A stretch of DNA of 53,264 nucleotides, taken from positions 8,673-61,936 of the forward strand of contig DYLH01000008.1 of NCBI GenBank assembly GCA_020722185.1. Direction: 5' to 3'. Source of the stretch: Candidatus Avelusimicrobium gallicola. Lineage in GTDB: Bacteria; Elusimicrobiota; Elusimicrobia; Elusimicrobiales; UBA9959. A model generated the notes under the pieces. That model did not search any database. It worked only from the letters and a program-made list of their open reading frames with translations, and was not told the origin of the DNA. Made by a program: the position numbers and the translations under genes. Of the stretch, positions 42,146 to 50,050 are shown piece by piece (the first letter of the stretch is position 1; each line of letters opens with the position of its first letter).

Positions 42146-43204
42146 CTACTTTTCCGCCTTGTCGTATTCAATTATTTGGGGAGCTACTATAGGCCTGAAA
42201 ACTTCCAGAGCTATTTCCTTATTCACAGATTTTAGATAGGCTTTATAGTCAAACATATAAGCGCTATGCCAAGCCTTTATATCTCTGAGTTTAATAAAAT
42301 CAGTTTTAGCTTGTGATCTTAGTTCGCCATTGTGAAGTATTATGTTTAGCAGGGTTGGCTCAAGCCTTTCCACATTTGAATCAATCTGAATATTGAAATC
42401 TGCTGGTGGGATGCTGTTTGAATATATATCTCGCTCAGCCCAAATATTTTTCCAGTATTTGAGGTTTTTAGGATGAGAAACTTTCTTAAGCAAGTCTTCC
42501 TTGCTTATTTCAAATTTCATAAAAAGTTTAACCACAAAATTCGATGGAAATAAAGGTGAACCTAAGGTAATAAGTTTATCTATTTTCACACTTGGATCAC
42601 TTTTTTCAAGCCTGTGGAGAGCTTCATGCATTAGCACGCTTCCCCAGCTGTGCGCAACTATAAATATTGGCTTTTTCCCGCCATAGATTTTGTAAACCTC
42701 TTTCAATTTTTGCTCAAAAACAGGAATCGTTTTATCTGTATCGGATGGTTCTCTAGACCAAGAAAAAGGTATTATCACCATTTCAGTATTATAGGACGGC
42801 AACTCTTTTATTTTTTGCTCTAGATAATTGTCTGGAAGTCTGAAAACTTTTTGTCTTTGTGGTGGTAATTCACCAGCAAAGTATTCAGCATACTCTTTGT
42901 AAAATTCGTCTTCAAAAGCTTTTTCATCTAATGTTTTTTGTGGAAAGATTATAGATAAAAGCTTTTTAAAATTCCTGAACTCTAAAGGCCCCCAGCCCAT
43001 CTCACCAAAGTTGAGCCCTGCCACAGTTATTATTACAGGATTTGCACTTTCCTCAAGCTCTGAAGAGATTTCAAGGTTGGAAAAATAGTTAGCAGAGGTA
43101 AACCTGTCAAAAGATAAAGACTCCTCAAATTGAGTTTGGGAAAAGGAAAAAACAGGCAATACCATTAATGTAAAAATAGCTAATTTAGCTATGCAGTTTA
43201 ACAT
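42146..43204 (-). CDS. Secreted alpha/beta hydrolase (lipase-like)
   Basis: The 352-aa product has a hydrophobic N-terminal signal (MLNCIAKLAIFTLMVLPVFS). The nucleophile elbow is FIVAHSWGSVLMHEAL, preceded by a strand and oxyanion region FSWSREPSD and followed by LITLGSPLFPSN. The lid-like insert and a late His (HNGELR or KAWHSAYMFD) complete a lipase-type fold; which His is catalytic is unclear. Start at 43204 is chosen because upstream in-frame ATGs overlap the divergent gene. An extended -10 (TGCTATAAT) ends 13 nt before the ATG. Confidence 0.7.
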   Translation of the reverse strand: MLNCIAKLAIFTLMVLPVFSFSQTQFEESLSFDRFTSANYFSNLEISSELEESANPVIITVAGLNFGEMGWGPLEFRNFKKLLSIIFPQKTLDEKAFEDEFYKEYAEYFAGELPPQRQKVFRLPDNYLEQKIKELPSYNTEMVIIPFSWSREPSDTDKTIPVFEQKLKEVYKIYGGKKPIFIVAHSWGSVLMHEALHRLEKSDPSVKIDKLITLGSPLFPSNFVVKLFMKFEISKEDLLKKVSHPKNLKYWKNIWAERDIYSNSIPPADFNIQIDSNVERLEPTLLNIILHNGELRSQAKTDFIKLRDIKAWHSAYMFDYKAYLKSVNKEIALEVFRPIVAPQIIEYDKAEK

Positions 43205-43205
43205 A

Positions 43206-43228
43206 TATGCTAAAATTATTATAGCATA
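43206..43228. promoter_or_regulatory. Inverted repeat in divergent promoter
   Basis: TATGCTA (43206-43212) is mirrored by TAGCATA (43222-43228). On the minus strand the second arm reads into TGCTATAAT, an extended -10 for the secreted hydrolase. The repeat therefore overlaps the promoter and could be an operator or chance symmetry of the -10. Confidence 0.4.
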
Positions 43229-43241
43229 AAAAAGCTGATAT

Positions 43242-45050
43242 ATGTCAAAAAGACCCCATACAAGCGCCTTATTGTCTTTTAATTTCATTTTATCTTCCGC
43301 TATATTTCTTATCTACCCATTTTCTATAAACACATCCCCTGTAGAGTATGTTTTTCTTTTGCCAGCTCTTTTTTCATCAGTTCTTCTGATATATATAGCC
43401 ATTTCGCCAATTGTTTATTTACTTACAAAAATTCCTAGAATAAGTTTTTGGGCAGTAGTAGCTTTCTTCTCGATTTTCCATTCCATAACGCTAATAGACA
43501 CGGCAATTTTTCACATATACAAATTTCACATAAATTCAATGGTTATGAATTTATTAATCACTCCTGGAGGCCTTGCCACACTTGACCAGACGCTTACAAT
43601 GAAAATATTCTATGTAGTCACCTTTATTTTTCTTGTGTCGCTTTCTCTGCTAATGGCCCGTCTTTCATTGAGAAAGAGTAAAAAACTTTTCATTTTTTTG
43701 TTGTTTTTTTCTCTTTTTTGCCTTTTGCTTGAAAAAGCTATTTCAGCATGGGCTGTTTCCACAGATTATACGCCATTCAGCTCAAATTTTAAGGTATATC
43801 CTTTTTATCAGCCTCTCAAGATGAGGGCATTTCTCGAAAAAAATTTTAATATCAAACCGGAAAGAAGTGAAAAAATTATTATACGAAAACATTCAAGGCT
43901 TAAATATCCTATAAGGCCGATTGAAATAAAGGAAATAAAAAAAAGGCCAAATATACTCATCATAGTCATAGACTCTTTGCGATTTGATATGTTCACAAAG
44001 GAAATAATGCCAAATTCCTATAAGTTTGCTGAAAATAACAAAGCATCTGTATTTTTAAATCACTATAGCGGTGGCAATGCCACCAGATTTGGCATATTTT
44101 CAATTTTATACGGTATTTATGGAAATTATTGGGAAAAAATTCTGGGGGAAAGAAAAAGTCCAGTCCTAATTGATACTTTAAACCAACTTGATTATGAAAT
44201 GGGCGTTTTTGCCGCGGCAAGAATAACCTACCCAGAATTTGACAGAACTTGTTTTGTCTCTATCCCCTACTCGAAAATATTTGACAGGCCAAGTGGTAAT
44301 AAGGTGGAAAAGGACTATGCTATAACAAAAGCGACTATTGACTTTATAGAAAAGAATTCGAATAAGCCATTCTTTGCCTTTGTATTCTATGACGCCTTGC
44401 ATGGAAGTTACGACTATCCAAAAGATATGGAAAAATTTTCAGGCGCTTCAAAAGAGGTCAATCAAATTTTTCTAAGACCATCCAATATAAACTCAGCTTT
44501 TTTGAGATACAAAAATTCAGCCTATTTTGAGGACTATCTCGCAGGAAAAATTTTAGATATTATTCAGAAAAAGAAATTAATTTCAAATACTATAGTTATA
44601 GTGACAGGAGATCATGGCGAACCTTTTTTTGAAAGAGGATATTATGGTCACAATCATGGCTATTGCGATTATGAGATAAAACCTCCACTTTTGCTTTATA
44701 TTCCCGGCAAAAGAAAGGTAGAAACATCTTTTGCCACATCTCATATGGATATAGTTCCTACTCTTATGTCTGAGCTGGGCGCTAAAAATCCACAAGAGGA
44801 TTTTTCAAATGGGTTAAATTTGTATGAGGAAAAAGCTCTTTCAAAGAGAAAATTTGTTTCTGTTTTTTCATGGGATGCAGCGGCAATAGTAACATCAAAA
44901 GAGACTATAGTTTTACCTCTTGAATCATATAAGATGCAGGACTTAAAATTTTATGATTCATCTTATAATCCAATCAAAAAAGAAAAAAAAGGAGAATATT
45001 CACTATTTTTAAAAGATTTTTTATATCAGTCTTCTAGATTTTATGAATAA
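43242..45050 (+). CDS. PbgA/YejM-like membrane sulfatase-fold protein
   Basis: The 602-aa protein has about five N-terminal membrane helices (residues 12-160). A DUF3413-like stretch, LIDTAIFHIYKFHINSMVMN, leads to a periplasmic sulfatase/phosphatase-fold domain. That domain has ILIIVIDSLRFDMF, the nucleophile-site region SGGNATRFGIFSILYG and VTGDHGEPFFERG. In enterobacteria PbgA/YejM senses LPS and controls LpxC turnover; other relatives are lipid phosphoethanolamine or glycerol-phosphate transferases. The YejM-like membrane half makes an outer-membrane lipid role likely. It overlaps the PAS gene by 8 bp. Confidence 0.8.
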   Translation: MSKRPHTSALLSFNFILSSAIFLIYPFSINTSPVEYVFLLPALFSSVLLIYIAISPIVYLLTKIPRISFWAVVAFFSIFHSITLIDTAIFHIYKFHINSMVMNLLITPGGLATLDQTLTMKIFYVVTFIFLVSLSLLMARLSLRKSKKLFIFLLFFSLFCLLLEKAISAWAVSTDYTPFSSNFKVYPFYQPLKMRAFLEKNFNIKPERSEKIIIRKHSRLKYPIRPIEIKEIKKRPNILIIVIDSLRFDMFTKEIMPNSYKFAENNKASVFLNHYSGGNATRFGIFSILYGIYGNYWEKILGERKSPVLIDTLNQLDYEMGVFAAARITYPEFDRTCFVSIPYSKIFDRPSGNKVEKDYAITKATIDFIEKNSNKPFFAFVFYDALHGSYDYPKDMEKFSGASKEVNQIFLRPSNINSAFLRYKNSAYFEDYLAGKILDIIQKKKLISNTIVIVTGDHGEPFFERGYYGHNHGYCDYEIKPPLLLYIPGKRKVETSFATSHMDIVPTLMSELGAKNPQEDFSNGLNLYEEKALSKRKFVSVFSWDAAAIVTSKETIVLPLESYKMQDLKFYDSSYNPIKKEKKGEYSLFLKDFLYQSSRFYE

Positions 45051-45381
45051 TTTAGATAAACTAAAAAAGGCGCCTTTCGCTCTTACACTTTCAGATGCCA
45101 ATGGCAAAATATTCTATATGAATGAAAAAGCTGCCCTCACATTCTCAAAATATGGGGAGAATCTCATAGGACGGGATTTACTTGAGTGCCACAATGAAAA
45201 TTCCAGAAAGAAGATAATGGATATGTTCAAAAAAAAGTATGTAAACGCATACACTATAGAAAAAAAAGGAGTGAAGAAGTTGATATATCAATTTCCAATT
45301 GAAGATGAGAAAGGCTTTGCGGGATATGGGGAAATCTCAATTGAGCTTCCAGAAAAAATGCCTCACTTTGTCAGGAAATAA
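45043..45381 (+). CDS. Stand-alone PAS domain protein
   Basis: The 112-aa product is a single PAS fold: APFALTLSDANGKIFYMNEK, GENLIGRDLLECHNENSRKK, then YTIEKKGVKKLIYQFPIED and a last strand. No output domain follows, so it may bind a ligand (often heme or a small molecule) and act on a partner. The ATG lies 8 bp before the end of the PbgA-like gene, which implies coupled translation and a related signal. The next gene converges with 1 bp between. Confidence 0.75.
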   Translation: MNNLDKLKKAPFALTLSDANGKIFYMNEKAALTFSKYGENLIGRDLLECHNENSRKKIMDMFKKKYVNAYTIEKKGVKKLIYQFPIEDEKGFAGYGEISIELPEKMPHFVRK

Positions 45382-45382
45382 G

Positions 45383-45868
45383 TTAGGAATTGAGTCTTTT
45401 TTCTTTTATCTTTTTGGCTACATATGGATGAACCATTTTAGAGACATTCCCGCCAAAATGAGCTATATCTCTGACTACGCTTGAAGAGAGATAGGAGTAT
45501 CTCTGCCTTGGCATAAAAAAAACAGTTTCTATGTCCTTGTAAAGAGTCCTATTTGCCGCGGCCACTTGAAATTCATATTCTAGATCCGATATGGCTCTTA
45601 AACCTCTTATGACAATATCTATTTTCTTCTTTTTGAGATACTCAACAAGAAGACCATTAAAGCAGTCTATCTTCACATTTTTTTTGCCTTTTAGGACATT
45701 CCCAAGCAGATCCACTCTTTCTTCAAGATTGAACATTGGCTTTTTTGTGCTGTGGACAAAAACGCTTACAGTTATTTCATCAAAAATCTTCAAAGCCCTG
45801 TCTATTATGTCCATATGTCCCAGAGTTATAGGATCAAAACTGCCCGGATAAATCGCTATTTTCTTCAT
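45383..45868 (-). CDS. coaD: Phosphopantetheine adenylyltransferase
   Basis: Fourth step of CoA synthesis: 4'-phosphopantetheine plus ATP gives dephospho-CoA. The 161-aa product has the expected length, the nucleotide motif YPGSFDPITLGHMDII, VIRGLRAISDLEYEFQ and the YSYLSSSVVRDIAHFGGN signature. A TATAAT ends 6 nt before the ATG, so the transcript may be leaderless. It is likely monocistronic. Confidence 0.95.
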   Translation of the reverse strand: MKKIAIYPGSFDPITLGHMDIIDRALKIFDEITVSVFVHSTKKPMFNLEERVDLLGNVLKGKKNVKIDCFNGLLVEYLKKKKIDIVIRGLRAISDLEYEFQVAAANRTLYKDIETVFFMPRQRYSYLSSSVVRDIAHFGGNVSKMVHPYVAKKIKEKRLNS

Positions 45869-45874
45869 AGCTAG

Positions 45875-45880
45875 ATTATA
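45875..45880 (-). promoter_or_regulatory. -10 box 6 nt before the coaD start codon
   Basis: The minus strand reads TATAAT, then CTAGCT, then ATG at 45868. There is no room for a Shine-Dalgarno site if this -10 is used. Confidence 0.58.
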
Positions 45881-45902
45881 TAAAATTATATGAATGGTTC
45901 AC

Positions 45903-46085
45903 TGAAAAAGTCTAATGGAAAGTTGTTTTATCTATTCAAAAATTAAATAGAAAAACTATTTTATAACTTTCCTTTCGCATTCAAATTGCCGCCTTTGGCC
46001 TATGCCTTCTTTGCTCTTTGCTTACAGACTAGCGTCTGCTCGCACCTCGTTCCTTGTCTCGCTCGAAAATCAGCTAATTTTAACT
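45903..46085. repeat. Spacer E4 with shared edge motif and weak octamer periodicity
   Basis: The 45869-46244 gap holds no gene that I can support. It starts with TGAAAAAGTCTAATGGAAAG (45903-45922), matching E3's edge at 18 of 20 bases. From about 45975 a pyrimidine-rich stretch gives units such as CTTTGGCC, TATGCCTT, CTTTGCTC and TTTGCTTA in 8-bp phase. GC-rich CAGAC/GTCTG hairpin words and CTCGCTCG follow. The periodicity is weaker than in E1-E3. Confidence 0.45.
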
Positions 46086-46158
46086 GTGAATATACTATAT
46101 CTAAACGGAAAATTTAAAAATAACTGAAGAAAAGAGCATTCATCCAAATAATTCCCTA

Positions 46159-46208
46159 CAAAAGAATAAGGCCTGTCCAAACCATTTCTATATTGGCGAC
46201 AGGCCTTA
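46159..46208 (-). terminator. Intrinsic terminator of the release-factor-like gene
   Basis: On the minus strand TAAGGCCTGTC (46208-46198) pairs perfectly with GACAGGCCTTA (46177-46167) across a 20-nt loop. The T-rich TTCTTTTG follows. It lies 37 nt after the stop of the 46245-46616 gene. Confidence 0.8.
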
Positions 46209-46244
46209 GAGTTAGTATAGCAGGATATTTTATTTTGTCAAGAC

Positions 46245-46616
46245 CTAATTTTTATCTCTCATTCTTGAATTGTGCCTCGCTTTGCGTTTTCTTATTTTTT
46301 CTATTTCTTTGAGTCTTTCGCTTGTATTTGGCGATATTCTTATTTCTATTTCCTCGATAAGCTCTCTAAGCGCCATAAATCTATTGATGGCTCTGCTTCT
46401 TTCCTTCTGGCATTTAATTCTTAGATTAAGCGGGGGATAGAAAAGCTCCACTGCATTGTTTGTTTTATTTATTTTTTGACCGCCATGTCCTCCGCCTTTG
46501 ATAAATTTTTCCTGAACATTTGATATGTCTATTTTAAGGAATAATATCTTTTCGCGCAGAGCTGCAATTTTTTCCGGCCTTACATTTCCAAAATCAGAGT
46601 CTGAAGGCATATTCAT
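46245..46616 (-). CDS. Release-factor-like ribosome-rescue protein (GGQ domain)
   Basis: The 123-aa product has the class I release factor catalytic domain only: FIKGGGHGGQKINKTNNAVE with the GGQ that triggers peptidyl-tRNA hydrolysis. LRIKCQKERSRAINRFMALR and a basic C-terminus (RKRKARHNSRMRDK) follow. There is no stop-codon-reading domain. This matches the ArfB/C12orf65-like families that release stalled ribosomes. A GGAGG sits 9 nt before the ATG. It is 54 nt after the Rrf2 gene on the same strand. Confidence 0.8.
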   Translation of the reverse strand: MNMPSDSDFGNVRPEKIAALREKILFLKIDISNVQEKFIKGGGHGGQKINKTNNAVELFYPPLNLRIKCQKERSRAINRFMALRELIEEIEIRISPNTSERLKEIEKIRKRKARHNSRMRDKN

Positions 46617-46670
46617 ATGTTTGGTCCTCCTACTTTCCGATTTATGATACGCTCTATTATGCCTTTTATA

Positions 46671-47066
46671 CTACATCCACAGGTCCTTTATGAGAATATT
46701 TTCGAACATTTTATATATTTCTTCTTCAAGTTTTGATAATTTTCCCTTAAGAACGCATGTTTTGTAATTTATACAAACTTTATTTTTGAATGGGCATTCT
46801 CCTGGGGGAAGTCTTTTATCAAAAATCTCATTTAATCTTGCCAGCGTTATTTTCTCAAATGGCCTGAGAAATTTGAATCCTCCATGTTTGCCTTTTTTGC
46901 TTAAAAGTATTTTAGCATGGGCAAGTTGCTGAAGGATTCTCCTCAAAAAAGGTCTGGGAATATCCATGTTTGAATAAATCTTTGAGACATCAGCATGGCC
47001 GCCATTATTTTTTATAAAAAAAAGCGCCCTTAAAGCATAATCTGTTTCTTTTTTTATTACTCTCAT
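46671..47066 (-). CDS. Rrf2-family transcriptional regulator (IscR/NsrR type)
   Basis: The 131-aa winged-helix protein opens MRVIKKETDYALRALFFI and has the recognition helix region IPRPFLRRILQQLAHAKILL and a wing at KKGKHGGFKF. Three cysteines (GECPFKNKVCINYKTC, spaced 6 and 5) could bind an Fe-S cluster as in IscR and NsrR. A TGATATCAT extended -10 ends 6 nt before the ATG, inside an inverted repeat, so autoregulation is likely. Likely targets include this promoter and perhaps the downstream rescue gene; no isc/suf genes are nearby. Confidence 0.88.
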   Translation of the reverse strand: MRVIKKETDYALRALFFIKNNGGHADVSKIYSNMDIPRPFLRRILQQLAHAKILLSKKGKHGGFKFLRPFEKITLARLNEIFDKRLPPGECPFKNKVCINYKTCVLKGKLSKLEEEIYKMFENILIKDLWM

Positions 47067-47072
47067 AGTGAT

Positions 47073-47096
47073 ATGATATCAAAAAAGTATCATTAT
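47073..47096 (-). promoter_or_regulatory. Leaderless promoter and palindrome of the Rrf2 gene
   Basis: The minus strand reads TGA-TATCAT (extended -10, box at 47078-47073), six bases, then ATG at 47066. The upstream ATGATA and the -10 TATCAT form an inverted repeat around a T-run. An autorepressor bound here would cover the -10. Confidence 0.5.
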
Positions 47097-47156
47097 TTTC
47101 AAAACATTAAAAAGGAAATATTTTTAGACTTATTTTTTAAAACAATTAAAAAATCT

Positions 47157-48269
47157 CTAAAAACTGTCTAGATTTTCAAACTCTGAAGTTTTCTTTATTT
47201 CAAGTAAATCCGGTCTTTCCCTGAAATAAGCAAAAGGTCCCTTCGGCCAGCCAAAAGCAGCCTTTATAGCCTTTTCCAAATCATACTCTCCCACCATTAT
47301 CTCTGAGGCCAATGTCTTACATTCGTCAAGTATAGGCCTCATTATTTGCGAGAAAATTTCTTCCTTTGAGCAAGTTCTCAAGCCAAGATATTTGACTATG
47401 TTTGGCAAAAGAGGATTCTCTCCCACTATCTGCCCATCTTCGTAAATATAAATACCTATAGTGGATTTTCGTCCAATTTGGCCATACTGAACCAGTCTCA
47501 ATTCAAGCTCCGACGGTTTTAATCTATCTGGCTTGCCCAATGCTTCCCATATTTTAAGGCATGAATTGTAATCATGATCAAGGCCAACATAATCAAGGTA
47601 CTCAAAAGGACCAAAAGCTGCTCCAGACATTTCTTTGAAGGCATTATCTATTTCATTGGGGAAACCTTTCCCTGCGTATAATACTTGAAGGGCGGCTAAG
47701 GCATACACGCGCCCCACTCTTTCCACTATTTGTCCTGGATTGTCCTTCACTATGACAGAAGCCTTTCCAAGCTTGGCAAGCATCTTATCTACAGAATCTA
47801 TGATTTCATCTGGAGTTTTTTCCGTCTTTATTATTTCAACCATTTTATTATGTCTGGTGGGTCTCAAAAAATTGAGTCCAACTGTCCTTTCTTCATGTAG
47901 ACTTGCAATACTGTCTAACACTTCTTTTAAACCCGAATTATTACAATAAATACACGTAATACACTGAGGAGTAATTTCTTTTGTTATTTTATTGAACAGT
48001 AGAGTTCTTTCTTCTATTGTTTTGGAAATAGTTTCTATAACTATATCTGCGCCGTTAAATTTTGCATATTCTTGAATTGGCTCTATATTGGAAATTAGAT
48101 CATATTTGCCGGCTTTTTTTAGTGACCACTGTATCTTTGCCATTGATATATTTAAGCTATCCTTGAAATTATCATATAGCCTGACCTGAAAGCCATTCAA
48201 AACAAAAAGTTCAGCTAAGGCTGTTCCTGTTGAAGAAGCGCCTATAATTCCTACGGCTTCTATATTCAT
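47157..48269 (-). CDS. 3-Hydroxyacyl-CoA dehydrogenase homologue lacking the catalytic His
   Basis: The 370-aa protein has an N-terminal NAD-binding fold (residues 1-180: VGIIGASSTGTALAELFVLN, IVIETISKTIEER) and two C-terminal 3HCDH-type domains (about 185-280 and 305-360, the latter with AFGWPKGPFAYF). The usual catalytic GxHFFNP reads GLNFLRP here: His is Asn133, although Glu145 (KMVEII) is kept. The NAD loop GAGxMG is GASSTG. It may be a non-catalytic or altered-substrate relative. GGAGG precedes the ATG. The gene starts beside the octamer spacer E2. Confidence 0.75.
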   Translation of the reverse strand: MNIEAVGIIGASSTGTALAELFVLNGFQVRLYDNFKDSLNISMAKIQWSLKKAGKYDLISNIEPIQEYAKFNGADIVIETISKTIEERTLLFNKITKEITPQCITCIYCNNSGLKEVLDSIASLHEERTVGLNFLRPTRHNKMVEIIKTEKTPDEIIDSVDKMLAKLGKASVIVKDNPGQIVERVGRVYALAALQVLYAGKGFPNEIDNAFKEMSGAAFGPFEYLDYVGLDHDYNSCLKIWEALGKPDRLKPSELELRLVQYGQIGRKSTIGIYIYEDGQIVGENPLLPNIVKYLGLRTCSKEEIFSQIMRPILDECKTLASEIMVGEYDLEKAIKAAFGWPKGPFAYFRERPDLLEIKKTSEFENLDSF

Positions 48270-48294
48270 AAAAACCTCCTACTTAAAAAAAATC

Positions 48295-48430
48295 TAGTGG
48301 GCATATTCATAAAACAGAAAGCGTGAATCATAAAGAGCGAAAAAGCGCCAAAGCGAGCAAGAGCTTAGGCAATTTAGAAGTTACTACCTTACAAACTTAT
48401 GCGCTGACTTTACTATTAACCCTACTTAAC
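48295..48430. repeat. Octamer-repeat spacer E2
   Basis: TAGTGGGCAT (48295-48304) equals E1's edge. From 48319 the spacer runs in strict 8-bp phase for 13 units to 48422: AAGCGTGA, ATCATAAA, GAGCGAAA, AAGCGCCA, AAGCGAGC, AAGAGCTT, AGGCAATT, TAGAAGTT, ACTACCTT, ACAAACTT, ATGCGCTG, ACTTTACT and ATTAACCC. The phase then continues into TACTTAAC, which encodes the last codons of the 48422-49912 gene. The consensus is near AAGCGCTT. Confidence 0.7.
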
Positions 48431-49912
48431 TTCTTCTATGCCTACTATCCCTTCCTTAGTCACAAGTAGTCGAACCCTTTCATATGCAAAATCTTCTTTT
48501 GAAATATTGTACTTTACCACCAAATTTATATGATACAGTCTAATACATGGTTCTTGTTTTACGCTTTTAAGCTTTTCATCAAAGTAATCGTAGTCTAGAA
48601 TTTCATTGTCAGCATGTTTGAGAAAATCAAAAACAGAAAATCTAAGTATATCCACCAGAGCTCTGCGCCTATCATGATATTTTTCTATACTTTCAAAATC
48701 TAAAAAAAGTTCTCTTTTATATTTGAAGACTCTTTCAGATTTTGCTTCTTCCTCTATGGATTTTTTATTGTCAGACTTTCTTACTCTATCTACATCGTTT
48801 GGAACCATAGATTGTGGGACATAGGAAAAGGTTTCCTTTATGTATCCTATTTTAGTTCTATGAGCCGGTTCGGTTACATTGAGTTTTCTGTCGTATAGCC
48901 ATGCAGACATCTTGCGTGAGAATATTATTTTAAGCCAATCCTTTATTCTGTCTTTGAAAATGTAGCTTACGACTATTATCATCACAAAAGCGGCGCTATT
49001 TATTGCGTACCTGCTTTGAGCGTAAATAGTGACCATTATCGCAAAAAGCATAGCCAAACCAGCAGCTATGGCTGGACCTGTGTGAGTTAGAATATTGAAA
49101 TCGCTCATTTCTGGATGAAGATAAAGAGAGCTTGAGATAAATTTTTTTAAAAGGCTTCGCCAATATAGAAAGTGGGAATTATTGCCATAAGGCACAAGTA
49201 GAGAAGAATATCCCATGAGCCTTCTATAGTTTATTTGGGATGAAACTGTTTCGCAAAGTCTTTCAAAGAGCTCTTTTGAAATAAAGCAATTATCATTTTG
49301 CGCGCATTTAATAATATCGGTCAAGTATTCATTGATCATCAGGCTTGTATACTCATCCATAGCAAAGAAAGTATCTCTCACCCTTTGCGGAGTTTTAGCG
49401 GATATAATTTTAGCTTTCATGTCTGACAGGGATGAAGATATAGTTTTTATTTCATCAAGCAGAATGTCAATACGTTTAGCTTTAAGTTGTGTAGACAGTT
49501 CTTTGATTATATAGTCAACGGTATCCCTTAAATTTGATCTAATTATTGAACCTAGGAGTTTTAGTTCATCGCATATAGTCTCTGTGAGAAATTCTCCATT
49601 TTGCCCTGAAGATAGCTGATCTATAGCGCTTATCGCCCTATTGAAAGGCGATAGATCATTTGAGCGAGTAAAAAGTTTTTCAATGGATATATCTGGAGTC
49701 TTAAATCTTATATAGTGCTGTGTGTTAGGATAAAACACTTCTTTAGTGTAGCTCTCAGGCATTATGTTTAGAGCCTGAGGCAGAAAAAAATAATACTCTA
49801 TATTGTAAATAGATTTTTCTTCTTTTCTAAATCCAAGATCCAGCTTTACCTCAAAACGATATTTGTCATGAATTGAAAATTTAGAATCTAAAACCTCATC
49901 TTTTTCAAGCAT
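48422..49912 (-). CDS. Membrane protein of unknown function
   Basis: No family recognised. The 496-aa protein has a cytoplasmic N-terminal half, predicted helical from about residue 100 to 220 (many Leu/Ile heptads). Two adjacent transmembrane helices lie near residues 287-305 and 312-325 (LAMLFAIMVTIYAQS, AAFVMIIVVSYIF). A charged C-terminal domain ends with an RLYHINLVVKYN strand pair. There is no signal peptide. The -10 is probably TGATATAAT about 21 nt upstream of the ATG. The 3' end merges with octamer spacer E2. Confidence 0.6.
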   Translation of the reverse strand: MLEKDEVLDSKFSIHDKYRFEVKLDLGFRKEEKSIYNIEYYFFLPQALNIMPESYTKEVFYPNTQHYIRFKTPDISIEKLFTRSNDLSPFNRAISAIDQLSSGQNGEFLTETICDELKLLGSIIRSNLRDTVDYIIKELSTQLKAKRIDILLDEIKTISSSLSDMKAKIISAKTPQRVRDTFFAMDEYTSLMINEYLTDIIKCAQNDNCFISKELFERLCETVSSQINYRRLMGYSSLLVPYGNNSHFLYWRSLLKKFISSSLYLHPEMSDFNILTHTGPAIAAGLAMLFAIMVTIYAQSRYAINSAAFVMIIVVSYIFKDRIKDWLKIIFSRKMSAWLYDRKLNVTEPAHRTKIGYIKETFSYVPQSMVPNDVDRVRKSDNKKSIEEEAKSERVFKYKRELFLDFESIEKYHDRRRALVDILRFSVFDFLKHADNEILDYDYFDEKLKSVKQEPCIRLYHINLVVKYNISKEDFAYERVRLLVTKEGIVGIEEVK

Positions 49913-49951
49913 TGTATTTCACCATTAATAGTAATTATATCAAAGAATGCG

Positions 49952-49965
49952 CTAATTATAATTAG
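49952..49965. promoter_or_regulatory. Perfect 14-bp palindrome upstream of the 49912 gene
   Basis: CTAATTATAATTAG (49952-49965) is a perfect palindrome 40 nt upstream of the start codon, just upstream of the -10 near 49935. It is AT-rich and could be an operator. The rest of the 49913-50050 gap holds an imperfect CATTGAT/ATCAATG hairpin (about 50013-50036) with no T tract and no gene. Confidence 0.4.
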
Positions 49966-50050
49966 AGTGAATTAGATCAAAAAAATGTCTCAGAAAATAC
50001 TATCCTCTCATTGATCCTCTTAAGTATCAATGGGTAAATTTAAACATTAT

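Noticed and set aside
42501-42686. Open frames on the opposite strand of long genes (here and elsewhere)
   Set aside because: They lack ribosome sites and family motifs and lie wholly within well-supported genes; they are shadows.
50008-50036. CATTGAT/ATCAATG hairpin as terminator of the lipoprotein hydrolase gene
   Set aside because: The stem is short and AT-rich and no T tract follows on the minus strand.
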